Positions 27,163 through 35,069 of a stretch of DNA of 64,000 nucleotides are shown here, one piece after another. Numbering within the stretch: the first letter of the stretch is position 1; each line of letters begins with the position of its first letter. The DNA is from Flavobacteriales bacterium (GTDB taxonomy: Bacteria > Bacteroidota > Bacteroidia > Flavobacteriales_E > Vicingaceae): positions 1 through 64,000 of the forward strand of contig JACJZA010000011.1 of assembly GCA_020635825.1 (NCBI GenBank), written 5' to 3'. The notes under the pieces are model-generated. The model did no database searches. It had not been told where the DNA came from and worked only from the letters and a program-made list of their open reading frames with translations. Both the position numbers and the translations under genes were made by a program.

Positions 27163-28753
27163 CTAAACAGGACAAGTCAAAATTATTTGGCTCTGTCCTG
27201 TTTTTATTTTCACCCAAAACAGTTGAAACAGAATTGATTAAAGCAAAAATAGAATTGACCCGAGTGGTTCGATAAGTATCGTTTTTAAAGTCAAACAAGA
27301 TCCCTTCAGGAAACATCATATTTTGAATAGCCCGTTTAGTAGCTAAACTTCCCGAACCCCATAATTTTGGTAGATTGAGAGCATATTGAGCAGCTTTTTC
27401 AATCAAATTATCAAGGTTCGATAAATTAAAAGAACCTTTTCTGTTAATTTCCTCATTCAGTTCCAATTTTTCACTTTCCAATTGAATTCTAAACTTGTCA
27501 TATTGTTCCTTAGAAATTTCATCAAACACAAACCTTTCTTCCAAACGTTCTAATTTACTCTTAATTTCATTTACCACTAATTGTTGACGTTCCACCTCTT
27601 CCAGTTGTTCCCTGTTTTGCTCCACAAAGACCCTTTTCATCACATCCTTTAATGCAGGAATAAATCGGTTTCCCTTTATCTGAATTTGAAATTTACCCAG
27701 TAAATCAATAAACTTTTGGTGCATGATCTTTGCACTCTTATTCTCTTTAGCCCCTATACGATTGTTCTTATAATAATACAACCCCTTGCTTTTTACCAAA
27801 TAGCCAGTATAAGAAGTACCACAAGCAGCAGACTTTACAAACTGTTTCAACGGCAAATTCTCATCATCCTTATTCTGCTTATAACCCGATTTATTTTTGG
27901 TCAGTAAATCATTTATTTGTAAAAACAACTCTTTAGACACTAAAGCCTCATGCCTTCCCTCAATTATTTCATCAGGAATATGGCTGCTTACAATTAAACC
28001 ACAATAAAAAGGATTTCTAAAATAATCACTCAATCGTTTATAGGGAATATGAAGCCCTTTTTTCGCCAATCGGTTAACTATTTCCTGATACGTGATGTTT
28101 TCCCTTGACTTCCAAATAAAAGCATACTTCAATAATTTACCCTGTTCATTAACAACCATTTTAGGTTCTTTCCCTTTACCCGGGTTAAGATTAGTATAAC
28201 CAAAAGGAACAGAACCAATCCAATGCCCCTTTCTTAACTTTTCCTGCATCCCTGAAACAGACTTATCCCTGCGAAGTTCATTATCAAACTGACTGAACAT
28301 ATAATATAAGTTCTGTTGGAAAGAACCCGAAGCAGAATTAACGTCAATCTCTTGCGTAGCAGAAAGCGTAACAACCCCCTGCTTTTTTAACTGGTCGCTG
28401 ATGTACGCTCCATTTGCTCCAGTTCTTGAAAATCGGTCATAAGAATAAACGATAATGTAAGAAACCGATTTGTTTCTTTTCACAAAAGAAAGCATCTTGG
28501 TAAACTCCTTTCTCTCATCACTCTTGGCAGATTCGTAAGTACCTCCGAAATGAGCAATAATATCAATTCCTTTTTTTGCAGCAAAAAGCTCACAATATTT
28601 TTTTTGAGTTTCAAGGCTTTGGTTGTTTTCTGCTTGTTCTTTGGTGGAAACTCTTGTATAAATGACCGCTTTACCTTGTTTGTTGTGTGATTTACTTTTA
28701 GTTTTGGCAGCAAATTGATTGAACACGGATAAATCTTTCATAGCATTACTCAT
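27122..28753 (-). CDS. Large serine recombinase (resolvase/integrase) running into the tRNA gene
   Basis: A 543-residue recombinase. The resolvase domain (about 28-180) has the catalytic Ser36 in YTRVSTKEQ and the arginine motif YSYDRFSRTG. A recombinase domain follows (about 195-300, VPFGYTNLNPGKG...), then a coiled coil (about 375-440) typical of large serine integrases. The zinc-ribbon position reads KSAACGTSYTGYL and later KNNRIGAKENKSAK, so only one of the four usual cysteines remains. The last 14 residues (LVAGAGLEPTAFGL) are encoded antisense to the tRNA and its terminator, as if the native C-terminus had been set by integration there. The gene probably moves the 14-kb element. Confidence 0.9.
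   Translation of the reverse strand: MSNAMKDLSVFNQFAAKTKSKSHNKQGKAVIYTRVSTKEQAENNQSLETQKKYCELFAAKKGIDIIAHFGGTYESAKSDERKEFTKMLSFVKRNKSVSYIIVYSYDRFSRTGANGAYISDQLKKQGVVTLSATQEIDVNSASGSFQQNLYYMFSQFDNELRRDKSVSGMQEKLRKGHWIGSVPFGYTNLNPGKGKEPKMVVNEQGKLLKYAFIWKSRENITYQEIVNRLAKKGLHIPYKRLSDYFRNPFYCGLIVSSHIPDEIIEGRHEALVSKELFLQINDLLTKNKSGYKQNKDDENLPLKQFVKSAACGTSYTGYLVKSKGLYYYKNNRIGAKENKSAKIMHQKFIDLLGKFQIQIKGNRFIPALKDVMKRVFVEQNREQLEEVERQQLVVNEIKSKLERLEERFVFDEISKEQYDKFRIQLESEKLELNEEINRKGSFNLSNLDNLIEKAAQYALNLPKLWGSGSLATKRAIQNMMFPEGILFDFKNDTYRTTRVNSIFALINSVSTVLGENKNRTEPNNFDLSCLVAGAGLEPTAFGL
27166..27206 (+). terminator. Intrinsic terminator behind the initiator tRNA
   Basis: A 9-bp stem AACAGGACA/TGTCCTGTT (27166-27174 with 27194-27202) followed by T residues. 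It lies inside the antisense 3' end of the recombinase gene, on the element side of the tRNA. Confidence 0.75.
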
Positions 28754-28928
28754 TTATAATTTGTTTGTATAAAATGAGGGCTAACCGTTCTAATTGCTCA
28801 ATAATAAATTCAGCTTCTTTGTTACTTATATTTTCAAAGCCCTCATAGGTTCTTAACGTATCACAATCCAGTTTTTTGGACTGTAACAACTCTTTGGTTC
28901 TAATGGTATTTTTGTCTGAAAAAGACAT
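28746..28928 (-). CDS. Small hypothetical protein upstream of the recombinase
   Basis: A 60-residue charged, helical protein starting at the ATG at 28928 (a TTG nine bases earlier is also in frame). It contains KNTIRTKELLQSKKLDCDTLR and ISNKEAEFIIEQLERLALIL and has no recognised domain. Its stop overlaps the recombinase start by 8 bases, so the two are coupled. A size of 60 residues and this position would suit a recombination directionality factor or a small regulator, but that is only positional inference. Confidence 0.6.
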   Translation of the reverse strand: MSFSDKNTIRTKELLQSKKLDCDTLRTYEGFENISNKEAEFIIEQLERLALILYKQIINE

Positions 28929-28946
28929 CAGGGGCAAATGATTTTA

Positions 28947-28965
28947 TTCGATAATTTTTATCGAA
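28947..28965. promoter_or_regulatory. Palindromic operator candidate upstream of the recombinase operon
   Basis: A perfect 8-bp inverted repeat TTCGATAA-TTT-TTATCGAA sits 19 bases upstream of the small gene that precedes the recombinase. The size and position suit a dimeric repressor site controlling recombinase expression. A second perfect 8-bp dyad, TCTGAAAC/GTTTCAGA, lies at 29030-29057. Confidence 0.45.
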
Positions 28966-29153
28966 TTTAGCTATCATTTTTCCTCTATTTTATTTTGAGA
29001 AATTATTGGATAAGAAATTTCATCTTGTGTCTGAAACAAGATATAATTCGTTTCAGAAAGGATAAAATTGACCGTCTTTTCTCTTGCCTTTTTCAAATAA
29101 AACTTTTAAAGAACCTGTTTTAAAGTGGAGGTAAAAGAACCCCTACTTAGGTC

Positions 29154-29258
29154 GTCTCAACATACAAAATATGCTCTAAGGCAAGTTTCCTAGAACCTAA
29201 AACCATATAGGGGAATACTATTCTTTAATGGATAAAACATATTTTAGTAAGTTGAGAC
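29154..29258. repeat. Long imperfect inverted repeat between recombinase and RiPP export genes
   Basis: The left arm at 29154-29173 (GTCTCAAC, 4 bases, AAAATATG) pairs with the right arm at 29238-29258 (CATATTTT, 5 bases, GTTGAGAC): 16 perfect pairs in two blocks around a 64-base centre. It occupies the 363-base gene-free stretch 28938-29300, which also holds the two shorter dyads described above. It could be a recombinase-binding site, a structured 3' end of the RiPP operon mRNA, or a small RNA. No T-run follows on either strand to make it a simple terminator. Confidence 0.5.
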
Positions 29259-29300
29259 AATACGAATTTACAAAAAAGAATTTAAAAAGTAAAATACCTA

Positions 29301-30644
29301 CTATTTTTCTAATACCTTTCTGAACTTATTAAAAATTCTCTCCAATAATCTTAAATCTTCGGTAATAATTTCTGTCGTTCCCTGCATTTCAGGAGTGTAT
29401 TTTATATTTTGATGATAACTGGTTGTTAATTGTTCAGGTAATTGAATTTTCACCTGATAATTGTCTTCGTTAGGTATTTGGGCTATTTCTTTTACTTCTC
29501 CTATTAATTGCCCATATTCTTCGTAAGGGTAATTATTGAGCTTAATTCTTACCTTTTGACCTTCTTTTACTTTACCATACCCTTGTGTGGTAATATTGGC
29601 GTAAGCAATGTAATCCTGATTATCAGGAATAACAACAAATAAAGCCGATTGAGAATTGATATATTGATTGGTTGTTAGTTTAGTAATATAGGAAAGTTTT
29701 CCAGTAATAGGAGCAACAAGAGTATAGTTTTGCTGCCAACTTTCTATGTAACTTTTTATATTCTTTTTATTACTTTCTATATTCGTTTTGAGCGTTCTTT
29801 CTTCTTCTTCATGTTGCTTTATTAGCTCATCTTTTTGTTGTTCATATTGGGTAACTGTAATTTGATATTGCACAACATTTTTCTTTAAATTGGTATAATC
29901 GTTTTTCTTATTGGTAAGCTCTGTTTGATTTTTATAGTGTTCATATTTAGAAGTATAATCTTTAGCATACAACATACTATCTGTTTGATATTTGGCTTTA
30001 GCATTTTTAAGTTCCTGATTCATTAACTCAACTTGTTCTCTGGTAATGGATGCTAATTGTTTATTGTAGCTAATTTGTTTACTGATATGCTGAATCGAAT
30101 TATTGTAATAGTTATCATTCATTAAAACAGTGTAATCCTTTATGTTTTTTATAAGGTTGTTGTATTCGTTTTGTATTTCTCCAAATACAAGGTTCGTATC
30201 TATTGTAACAGGTATTACATCTTGATTGATAACCGTTCTCAAATACTCAATGGCTTCTTTACTGGTGGGGTTGGTAATTTCTGCTATCATTTGTCCTTGC
30301 TCTATCATCACATTATCTTTAAGATAAAGTTGTTCTATATAGCCTTCTGTTTTGCTAATTAACTTAACAGGTGGCTGCTGAGTAGTTATAATAGCTTGAC
30401 CTTGAACAGTATCAGGATATTGAATGAACCAAGCAATAAAGACTAATAAAATAATGATTCCAAAAATTAAGGTAATTCCCCAACGTATCATCCAGTTGGG
30501 AACATGAGAGAGTATTTCCTGTACTTCATCACTACGGATTTCTTCAACAGGGTCTTTTAATTGAACTTGTTGATGAGTAGTACCATTACTACTTATTTTT
30601 GTTTGCTCAATTACTTGGGTTGATATGTTAGTAGATTCAGGCAT
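29301..30644 (-). CDS. HlyD-family membrane fusion protein of the RiPP exporter
   Basis: A 447-residue periplasmic adaptor. One transmembrane helix (about residues 57-78) is followed by a biotinyl-lipoyl-like strand (KTEGYIEQLYLKDNVMIEQGQMIAEI), a long coiled-coil hairpin (about 150-310), the second half of the lipoyl domain (YTLVAPITGKLSYIT) and a beta-barrel domain with GQKVRIKLNNYPYEEYG. It links an inner-membrane exporter to an outer-membrane channel. It overlaps the C39 transporter gene by 8 bases and is the last gene of the RiPP operon. No TolC-like channel is encoded nearby, so a genomic one is presumably shared. Confidence 0.9.
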   Translation of the reverse strand: MPESTNISTQVIEQTKISSNGTTHQQVQLKDPVEEIRSDEVQEILSHVPNWMIRWGITLIFGIIILLVFIAWFIQYPDTVQGQAIITTQQPPVKLISKTEGYIEQLYLKDNVMIEQGQMIAEITNPTSKEAIEYLRTVINQDVIPVTIDTNLVFGEIQNEYNNLIKNIKDYTVLMNDNYYNNSIQHISKQISYNKQLASITREQVELMNQELKNAKAKYQTDSMLYAKDYTSKYEHYKNQTELTNKKNDYTNLKKNVVQYQITVTQYEQQKDELIKQHEEEERTLKTNIESNKKNIKSYIESWQQNYTLVAPITGKLSYITKLTTNQYINSQSALFVVIPDNQDYIAYANITTQGYGKVKEGQKVRIKLNNYPYEEYGQLIGEVKEIAQIPNEDNYQVKIQLPEQLTTSYHQNIKYTPEMQGTTEIITEDLRLLERIFNKFRKVLEK

Positions 30645-32844
30645 TTAGTTTTTCTAATTCCAGTTGGTTTTTTACTAAGTGGTAATAATTTCCTTTTAGG
30701 TCAATTAACTCTTGATGTGTTCCTTTTTCGATGATTTTTCCTTTGTCCAGTACTACTATCTGGTCAGCATTTTTTACGGTACTTAAACGATGAGCAATTA
30801 CAACGGCTGTACGTTCTTTAAAGAACTGGTTAAGGTTCTCCATAATCACTTTTTCATTATTGGCATCTAAGGCACTGGTAGCTTCATCAAAAAAGATGAA
30901 TTTCGGATTTTTATACACAGCTCTGGCGATGAGTAAACGTTGTTTCTGCCCTGTACTCATACCTATTCCTTCCATGCCTATTTTGGTATTATAAGCTAGG
31001 GGTAGTTGCTCTATAAATTCTTTGATGTTGGCGATTGCTACTGCTTTTCTTAATCGTTCTTTATCAATGCTATCTTCTCCTACTGCGATGTTATTGGCAA
31101 TGGTATCGTTAAAGATGTACCCCTCTTGCATCACAACACCACTATTGGCTCTCCATGTTTGTTGGGAAATGTTTTTTAAATGATAATGTCCTAAGTTAAT
31201 TTCCCCTTGATTGGGTTCATAGAATTTCAACAACATTTTCATTAAAGTAGTTTTACCGCTACCACTAGCTCCTACAATGGCAGTTATTTTATTGGTTGGA
31301 ATAGTTAAATCCAATCCTTTAATCACTTCTTCCGAACTACCTATGTACCTGAAATGAATGTTTTTTAAGATAATATCATCGTTTTCGGGTAAGTCAAAGA
31401 TTTTCTGTTCTTCGTTATTTTCTTCGTCTTCTTTGTTATGGATTTCTGACAATCGTTCTAAAGCTATTTTAGCATCTTGTGCAGAGTGAATAAAGGCTAT
31501 AATTTGAATAATGGGACTGTTTAATTGTCCAATGATGTAGGAAATAGATAACATCATCCCTAAGGTGATTTGCCCGTCTATGACAAGTTTAGCAGAAAGA
31601 ATAGTAATGAATATATTTTTTACTTCATTGATAAAATTGGAACCTATATTTTGGGATTGATTCAATGCCAGACTTTTCATTTCTATTTTAAACAATCGGG
31701 CTTGTAAGTATTCCCAACTCCATCTTTTTTGACGTTCGGCATTGTGCAGTTTTATTTCCTGCATCCCGTTAATCATTTCTATTATTTTGCTTTGCTCACT
31801 ACTCATTTGAGCAAAACGTTTGTAATCTAGGTCTTTTCGTTTTTTTAAGAAAAGTACAGTCCAGGCAAAAAATAAAACACTACCCACAACAAACACAGCA
31901 AATATTTGAAGGTTATACCATGCCAACACTACTCCAAAAACAATCAAATTAAACATCGAGAACAATACATTTAAGCTACTGGAGGTTAAAAGGTTTTCTA
32001 TGCGTTTATGGTCATTGATACGCTGCATGATGTCACCTGTCATCTTCGTATCGAAAAAAGCTATGGGTAAGTTCATCAGCTTAATGAAAAAATCAGAAAT
32101 CAACGAAATGTTAATTCGTGTACTTAAATGCAGCAATATCCAATTTCTAATCAATTCTATACTTGTTCTTCCAATAAACAAAAAGAGTTGGGCAAACAAT
32201 ACTAAATAGATAAAATGAATGTCCTGATTTTGGATACCAACATCTACTACACTTTGAGTTAAAAAAGGAAAAATTAATTGTAATAGGCTTCCTGCTATTA
32301 AACCAACAGCTAACTGAACAATAAATTTTTTGTAGCGAAAAAGGTACTGGTATAAAAAACTAAATCCTCTTTTAGTGGTATCGGTATCATCTGTTTGGGT
32401 TTGTTGGAGTTTTGGAGTGGGTTCTAACAACAAGGCAACTCCTTCATAAGTAAGCTCATTGGCATTACTGCTTACCCAACTATTAATGAACTCTTGTACT
32501 GAATATTGAAGTAACCCATGAGCAGGGTCGGCAACATATACTTTGTTTTTTTTTATTTTATATACCACCACAAAATGTTGCTGTCGCCAATGGACAATAC
32601 AAGGTAAAGGGGCTTCTTCTTCCAGTTTTTGAAAATTAATTTTTACGCCTAATGTTCTAAATCCTATTTGTTCGGCTGCTTCTGCTAATCCTTTTAAGGA
32701 GGCTCCTTCACGAGTGGTTTCTGTGAGTTGTTTTAACTTAGGTAAGGATATACTTTTTCCATAATGCTTGGCTACCATCCGCAAACAGGTAGCTCCACAT
32801 GTCATTTGGTCGGGTTGTCGGTAATAAGGGAATTTTTTAAGCAT
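30637..32844 (-). CDS. Peptidase C39-containing ABC transporter (leader-cleaving RiPP exporter)
   Basis: A 735-residue bifunctional exporter. The N-terminal C39 peptidase (about 1-140) has catalytic Cys16 in QMTCGATCLRM, His90 in WRQQHFVVVY and Asp106 in VADPAHG. Six membrane helices follow (about 165-450), then an ABC ATPase with Walker A GASGSGKTT, signature MSTGQKQR (a variant of LSGGQ) and Walker B FIFFDEATSALD. It should cut the leader of the precursor at its Gly-type site and export the modified core. It overlaps the SPASM gene upstream and the HlyD gene downstream by 8 bases each. Confidence 0.94.
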   Translation of the reverse strand: MLKKFPYYRQPDQMTCGATCLRMVAKHYGKSISLPKLKQLTETTREGASLKGLAEAAEQIGFRTLGVKINFQKLEEEAPLPCIVHWRQQHFVVVYKIKKNKVYVADPAHGLLQYSVQEFINSWVSSNANELTYEGVALLLEPTPKLQQTQTDDTDTTKRGFSFLYQYLFRYKKFIVQLAVGLIAGSLLQLIFPFLTQSVVDVGIQNQDIHFIYLVLFAQLFLFIGRTSIELIRNWILLHLSTRINISLISDFFIKLMNLPIAFFDTKMTGDIMQRINDHKRIENLLTSSSLNVLFSMFNLIVFGVVLAWYNLQIFAVFVVGSVLFFAWTVLFLKKRKDLDYKRFAQMSSEQSKIIEMINGMQEIKLHNAERQKRWSWEYLQARLFKIEMKSLALNQSQNIGSNFINEVKNIFITILSAKLVIDGQITLGMMLSISYIIGQLNSPIIQIIAFIHSAQDAKIALERLSEIHNKEDEENNEEQKIFDLPENDDIILKNIHFRYIGSSEEVIKGLDLTIPTNKITAIVGASGSGKTTLMKMLLKFYEPNQGEINLGHYHLKNISQQTWRANSGVVMQEGYIFNDTIANNIAVGEDSIDKERLRKAVAIANIKEFIEQLPLAYNTKIGMEGIGMSTGQKQRLLIARAVYKNPKFIFFDEATSALDANNEKVIMENLNQFFKERTAVVIAHRLSTVKNADQIVVLDKGKIIEKGTHQELIDLKGNYYHLVKNQLELEKLNA

Positions 32845-33928
32845 TTCCTTCTTTTATTATTTTAATTTCTTCTTCCGTCATTTCTGTTACAGCAATATAT
32901 CCTTCTTCTCCCTTCCATTTAGCTTGATAAGGATTATAATTACATTTAGCTGGATGAGAAAAAATATCATTAGGATTATCTCTAAAAGCTCTACAATCAG
33001 TACATATATGTCTATATTCACAATCTTGACAGACTTTTATATTGTCTTTTTTAATGTTCCATAACTCTTTAAAATCTAGCTTGTTAAGAACTTCCTCAAG
33101 TGTCGTATTTTTAATGTTTCCATAGCTTTTTTGCATACTGGGGCAATTTTTTATCTCTCCATTTACATCAATGCTTATTTTTCTATTTAAACATGTGTTA
33201 TAATATAAGCTTTCAGTAAAATGTTTAATGTTTGGTGTAAAATATTTAACATTAATAGCTCCACAATCTTTATCAGAAATTGATTTTTTAGTTGAGTAAG
33301 TAACTATACATTTTGACACACCATATCGTTCTGTTTTATTGAGAGAAAAGTTGTATATATTTAGTGAAATTAACTTAGGAAAATCTTTTGTTAGATTAAC
33401 AAAAGCTTCTTTTTTACCAAAAGAATCGAAATCAACTAATAACTCTATTGCTCTATATGATAAATGATTTAACTCTTTTAAAATGGAAATAATGTCTTGT
33501 TTATTTATTTTTGAAAACAACCTTATAGCTATCGAAAAACAATTCAATTCATTCAATTGGTTAATTACTGTTTTATAATCATAATTGTTTAAGTCATATA
33601 CATCAACAATCGCATTATTAATGTTACTTGAGAAGTCCCATTCTAAAGAAAGATGTGGAAACCTTGATAACTCATGCTCATCAATAATAAAAGCATATTC
33701 ATTATCTATCAAAAAATGAATATATTCATTAACAACATCTATACTTTGTTTATACTTTTTTTTAATGGTATTTATTGATAGGGTTTTAGCATCTTCTATA
33801 AAATAATACATACTTAAAGGTAATTGCTTGGTCTTTCCTCTTTGTACATCTAATAATAAAATATTTTTAGCTCCTTTTATTACTAAACAACAGGCAAATA
33901 ATTTTAAATACTTTTCATTTCTTCTCAT
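32837..33928 (-). CDS. SPASM-domain peptide maturase lacking a radical-SAM cluster motif (grasp-with-spasm type)
   Basis: A 363-residue protein with a C-terminal SPASM-type cysteine array: NTCLNRKISIDVNGEIKNCPS, then VCQDCEYRHICTDCRAF and PAKCNYNPY, enough for auxiliary iron-sulphur clusters. The N-terminal half shows TIM-barrel-like alternation but no CxxxCxxC motif, so it cannot bind the S-adenosylmethionine cluster in the usual way. This matches the SPASM partner defined for the Bacteroidota grasp-with-spasm peptide systems. Its biochemical role is unclear; it may present the precursor to the ATP-grasp enzyme or act on it directly. It overlaps its upstream neighbour by 4 bases. Confidence 0.85.
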   Translation of the reverse strand: MRRNEKYLKLFACCLVIKGAKNILLLDVQRGKTKQLPLSMYYFIEDAKTLSINTIKKKYKQSIDVVNEYIHFLIDNEYAFIIDEHELSRFPHLSLEWDFSSNINNAIVDVYDLNNYDYKTVINQLNELNCFSIAIRLFSKINKQDIISILKELNHLSYRAIELLVDFDSFGKKEAFVNLTKDFPKLISLNIYNFSLNKTERYGVSKCIVTYSTKKSISDKDCGAINVKYFTPNIKHFTESLYYNTCLNRKISIDVNGEIKNCPSMQKSYGNIKNTTLEEVLNKLDFKELWNIKKDNIKVCQDCEYRHICTDCRAFRDNPNDIFSHPAKCNYNPYQAKWKGEEGYIAVTEMTEEEIKIIKEGNA

Positions 33929-34122
33929 AAATCAATTCTATAAACAGATTTATAAAAAACATCTTGTAATGCACATTTGTTTTGAACTTTATTAATTGAA
34001 ATCCTTTTAATCTCAGATATATGAGTAATTATAGTTTTATCTGTAATTTCTAAAAATCTATAATTAAATGGAAGTTCGAGGTATTCAATAGGTTTGAATA
34101 TTTTTTTTTCTTTATTACTCAT
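33925..34122 (-). CDS. 65-residue hypothetical protein within the RiPP operon
   Basis: A small basic protein with no signal peptide or membrane segment. Visible stretches are FKPIEYLELPFNYRFLEITD and ISINKVQNKCALQDVFYKS; it has one Cys. It overlaps the ATP-grasp gene upstream and the SPASM gene downstream by 4 bases each (ATGA junctions), so it is made together with the maturases. It has no Gly-Gly leader and does not look like a precursor. It is somewhat short for a classical RiPP recognition element (about 80 residues) but could be a reduced one or an accessory subunit. No function is assigned. Confidence 0.7.
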   Translation of the reverse strand: MSNKEKKIFKPIEYLELPFNYRFLEITDKTIITHISEIKRISINKVQNKCALQDVFYKSVYRIDL

Positions 34123-35069
34123 GAAGCTAAATATTTTGCAATTTCTTTTTCTATATAGAAATTGCCATAAGAGTTTAAAAAATCGAATTGACCTATTGGA
34201 TTTACTTCTAAAAAATAGAAAATGTCATTATAATCAATTATCATATCAATAGAGCCAGATTCTAATTTCATTTCTTCCATAAATCCTGTCAACTTATTTT
34301 TTATTTCGTCAGGAAGATTAAAAGGGATATATTTTACATTTTTATCATTTAATTTTCTACTATCAACTTCATCTTTCTGATAAATAAAATAAGCTAAACT
34401 ATAAAAAAGACCATTCAAATAAAAAATACGTAATTCATATTTTTTTTCAATTTCTTTTTGAAATTTAGAGTAGAAAAATGAACCTTTAATATCATTATTA
34501 CTTAAACGTATTGTACCTGTATTTTTAATGTATTCTCCATTTTTTAATCCAATCAATCCGTTTTGTATTGTTTTTGTAATTATATGTTTAAACGGAAATT
34601 TTTTTTTATTAGGTTTATCATTAGTTATTATTGTCGGTGGAATAATTAATCCTTGTTTTTGAGCAATGAATAAGGATTGTAATTTATTTACCTCATACCT
34701 TAAAGGGTTATTAAGAACTTTAACATTTGTGTTATCAGCAATATAATGATAAATAAAGTTCAAAAAATTGAGTTTTTCTCCTTCAAAATGGTTCTTTATT
34801 TCAGATTCAAAAGAAGTATTTTTACTATGATAAAAAGAAGATTGGAAACGTCCTCTTCGACACCATATTGATTTAAAATCATTCAAATAATATTCCTTCT
34901 CATTAATTGAAAATTTTATTTCTATTTTTCCATTTGTAAATAAGATATGATTAATAATGTTTTCAGATTCTTGCTTATTAATTCTTAAGTAAGAAGCCTT
35001 ATAATAATTTAAGTATGCACATACTTTATCCGTAATATTATCTTCGTGTTCACTTAATATCAGTATCAT
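34119..35069 (-). CDS. ATP-grasp peptide maturase (grasp-with-spasm / graspetide ligase)
   Basis: A 316-residue ATP-grasp enzyme. The N-terminal Rossmann-like part begins MILILSEHEDNITDKV. An IWCRRGRF segment at about 70, the central NNPLRYEVNKLQSLFIAQKQGLIIPPTI block (substrate/ATP boundary) and the C-terminal metal-binding FYFLEVNPIGQF are the pattern of peptide-modifying ATP-grasps related to the microviridin ligases. Those activate Asp/Glu side chains by phosphorylation and join them to Thr/Ser (ester) or Lys (amide). The precursor here is rich in Thr, Ser and Asp and has no Lys in its core, so ester crosslinks would be expected. It overlaps both neighbours by 4 bases. Confidence 0.9.
   Translation of the reverse strand: MILILSEHEDNITDKVCAYLNYYKASYLRINKQESENIINHILFTNGKIEIKFSINEKEYYLNDFKSIWCRRGRFQSSFYHSKNTSFESEIKNHFEGEKLNFLNFIYHYIADNTNVKVLNNPLRYEVNKLQSLFIAQKQGLIIPPTIITNDKPNKKKFPFKHIITKTIQNGLIGLKNGEYIKNTGTIRLSNNDIKGSFFYSKFQKEIEKKYELRIFYLNGLFYSLAYFIYQKDEVDSRKLNDKNVKYIPFNLPDEIKNKLTGFMEEMKLESGSIDMIIDYNDIFYFLEVNPIGQFDFLNSYGNFYIEKEIAKYLAS

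Noticed and set aside
34119..35069. ATP-grasp gene as a RimK-type ribosomal modification enzyme
   Set aside because: Its coupling to a SPASM gene, a C39 exporter and a leader-type precursor fits a peptide maturase, and no RimK neighbours are seen.
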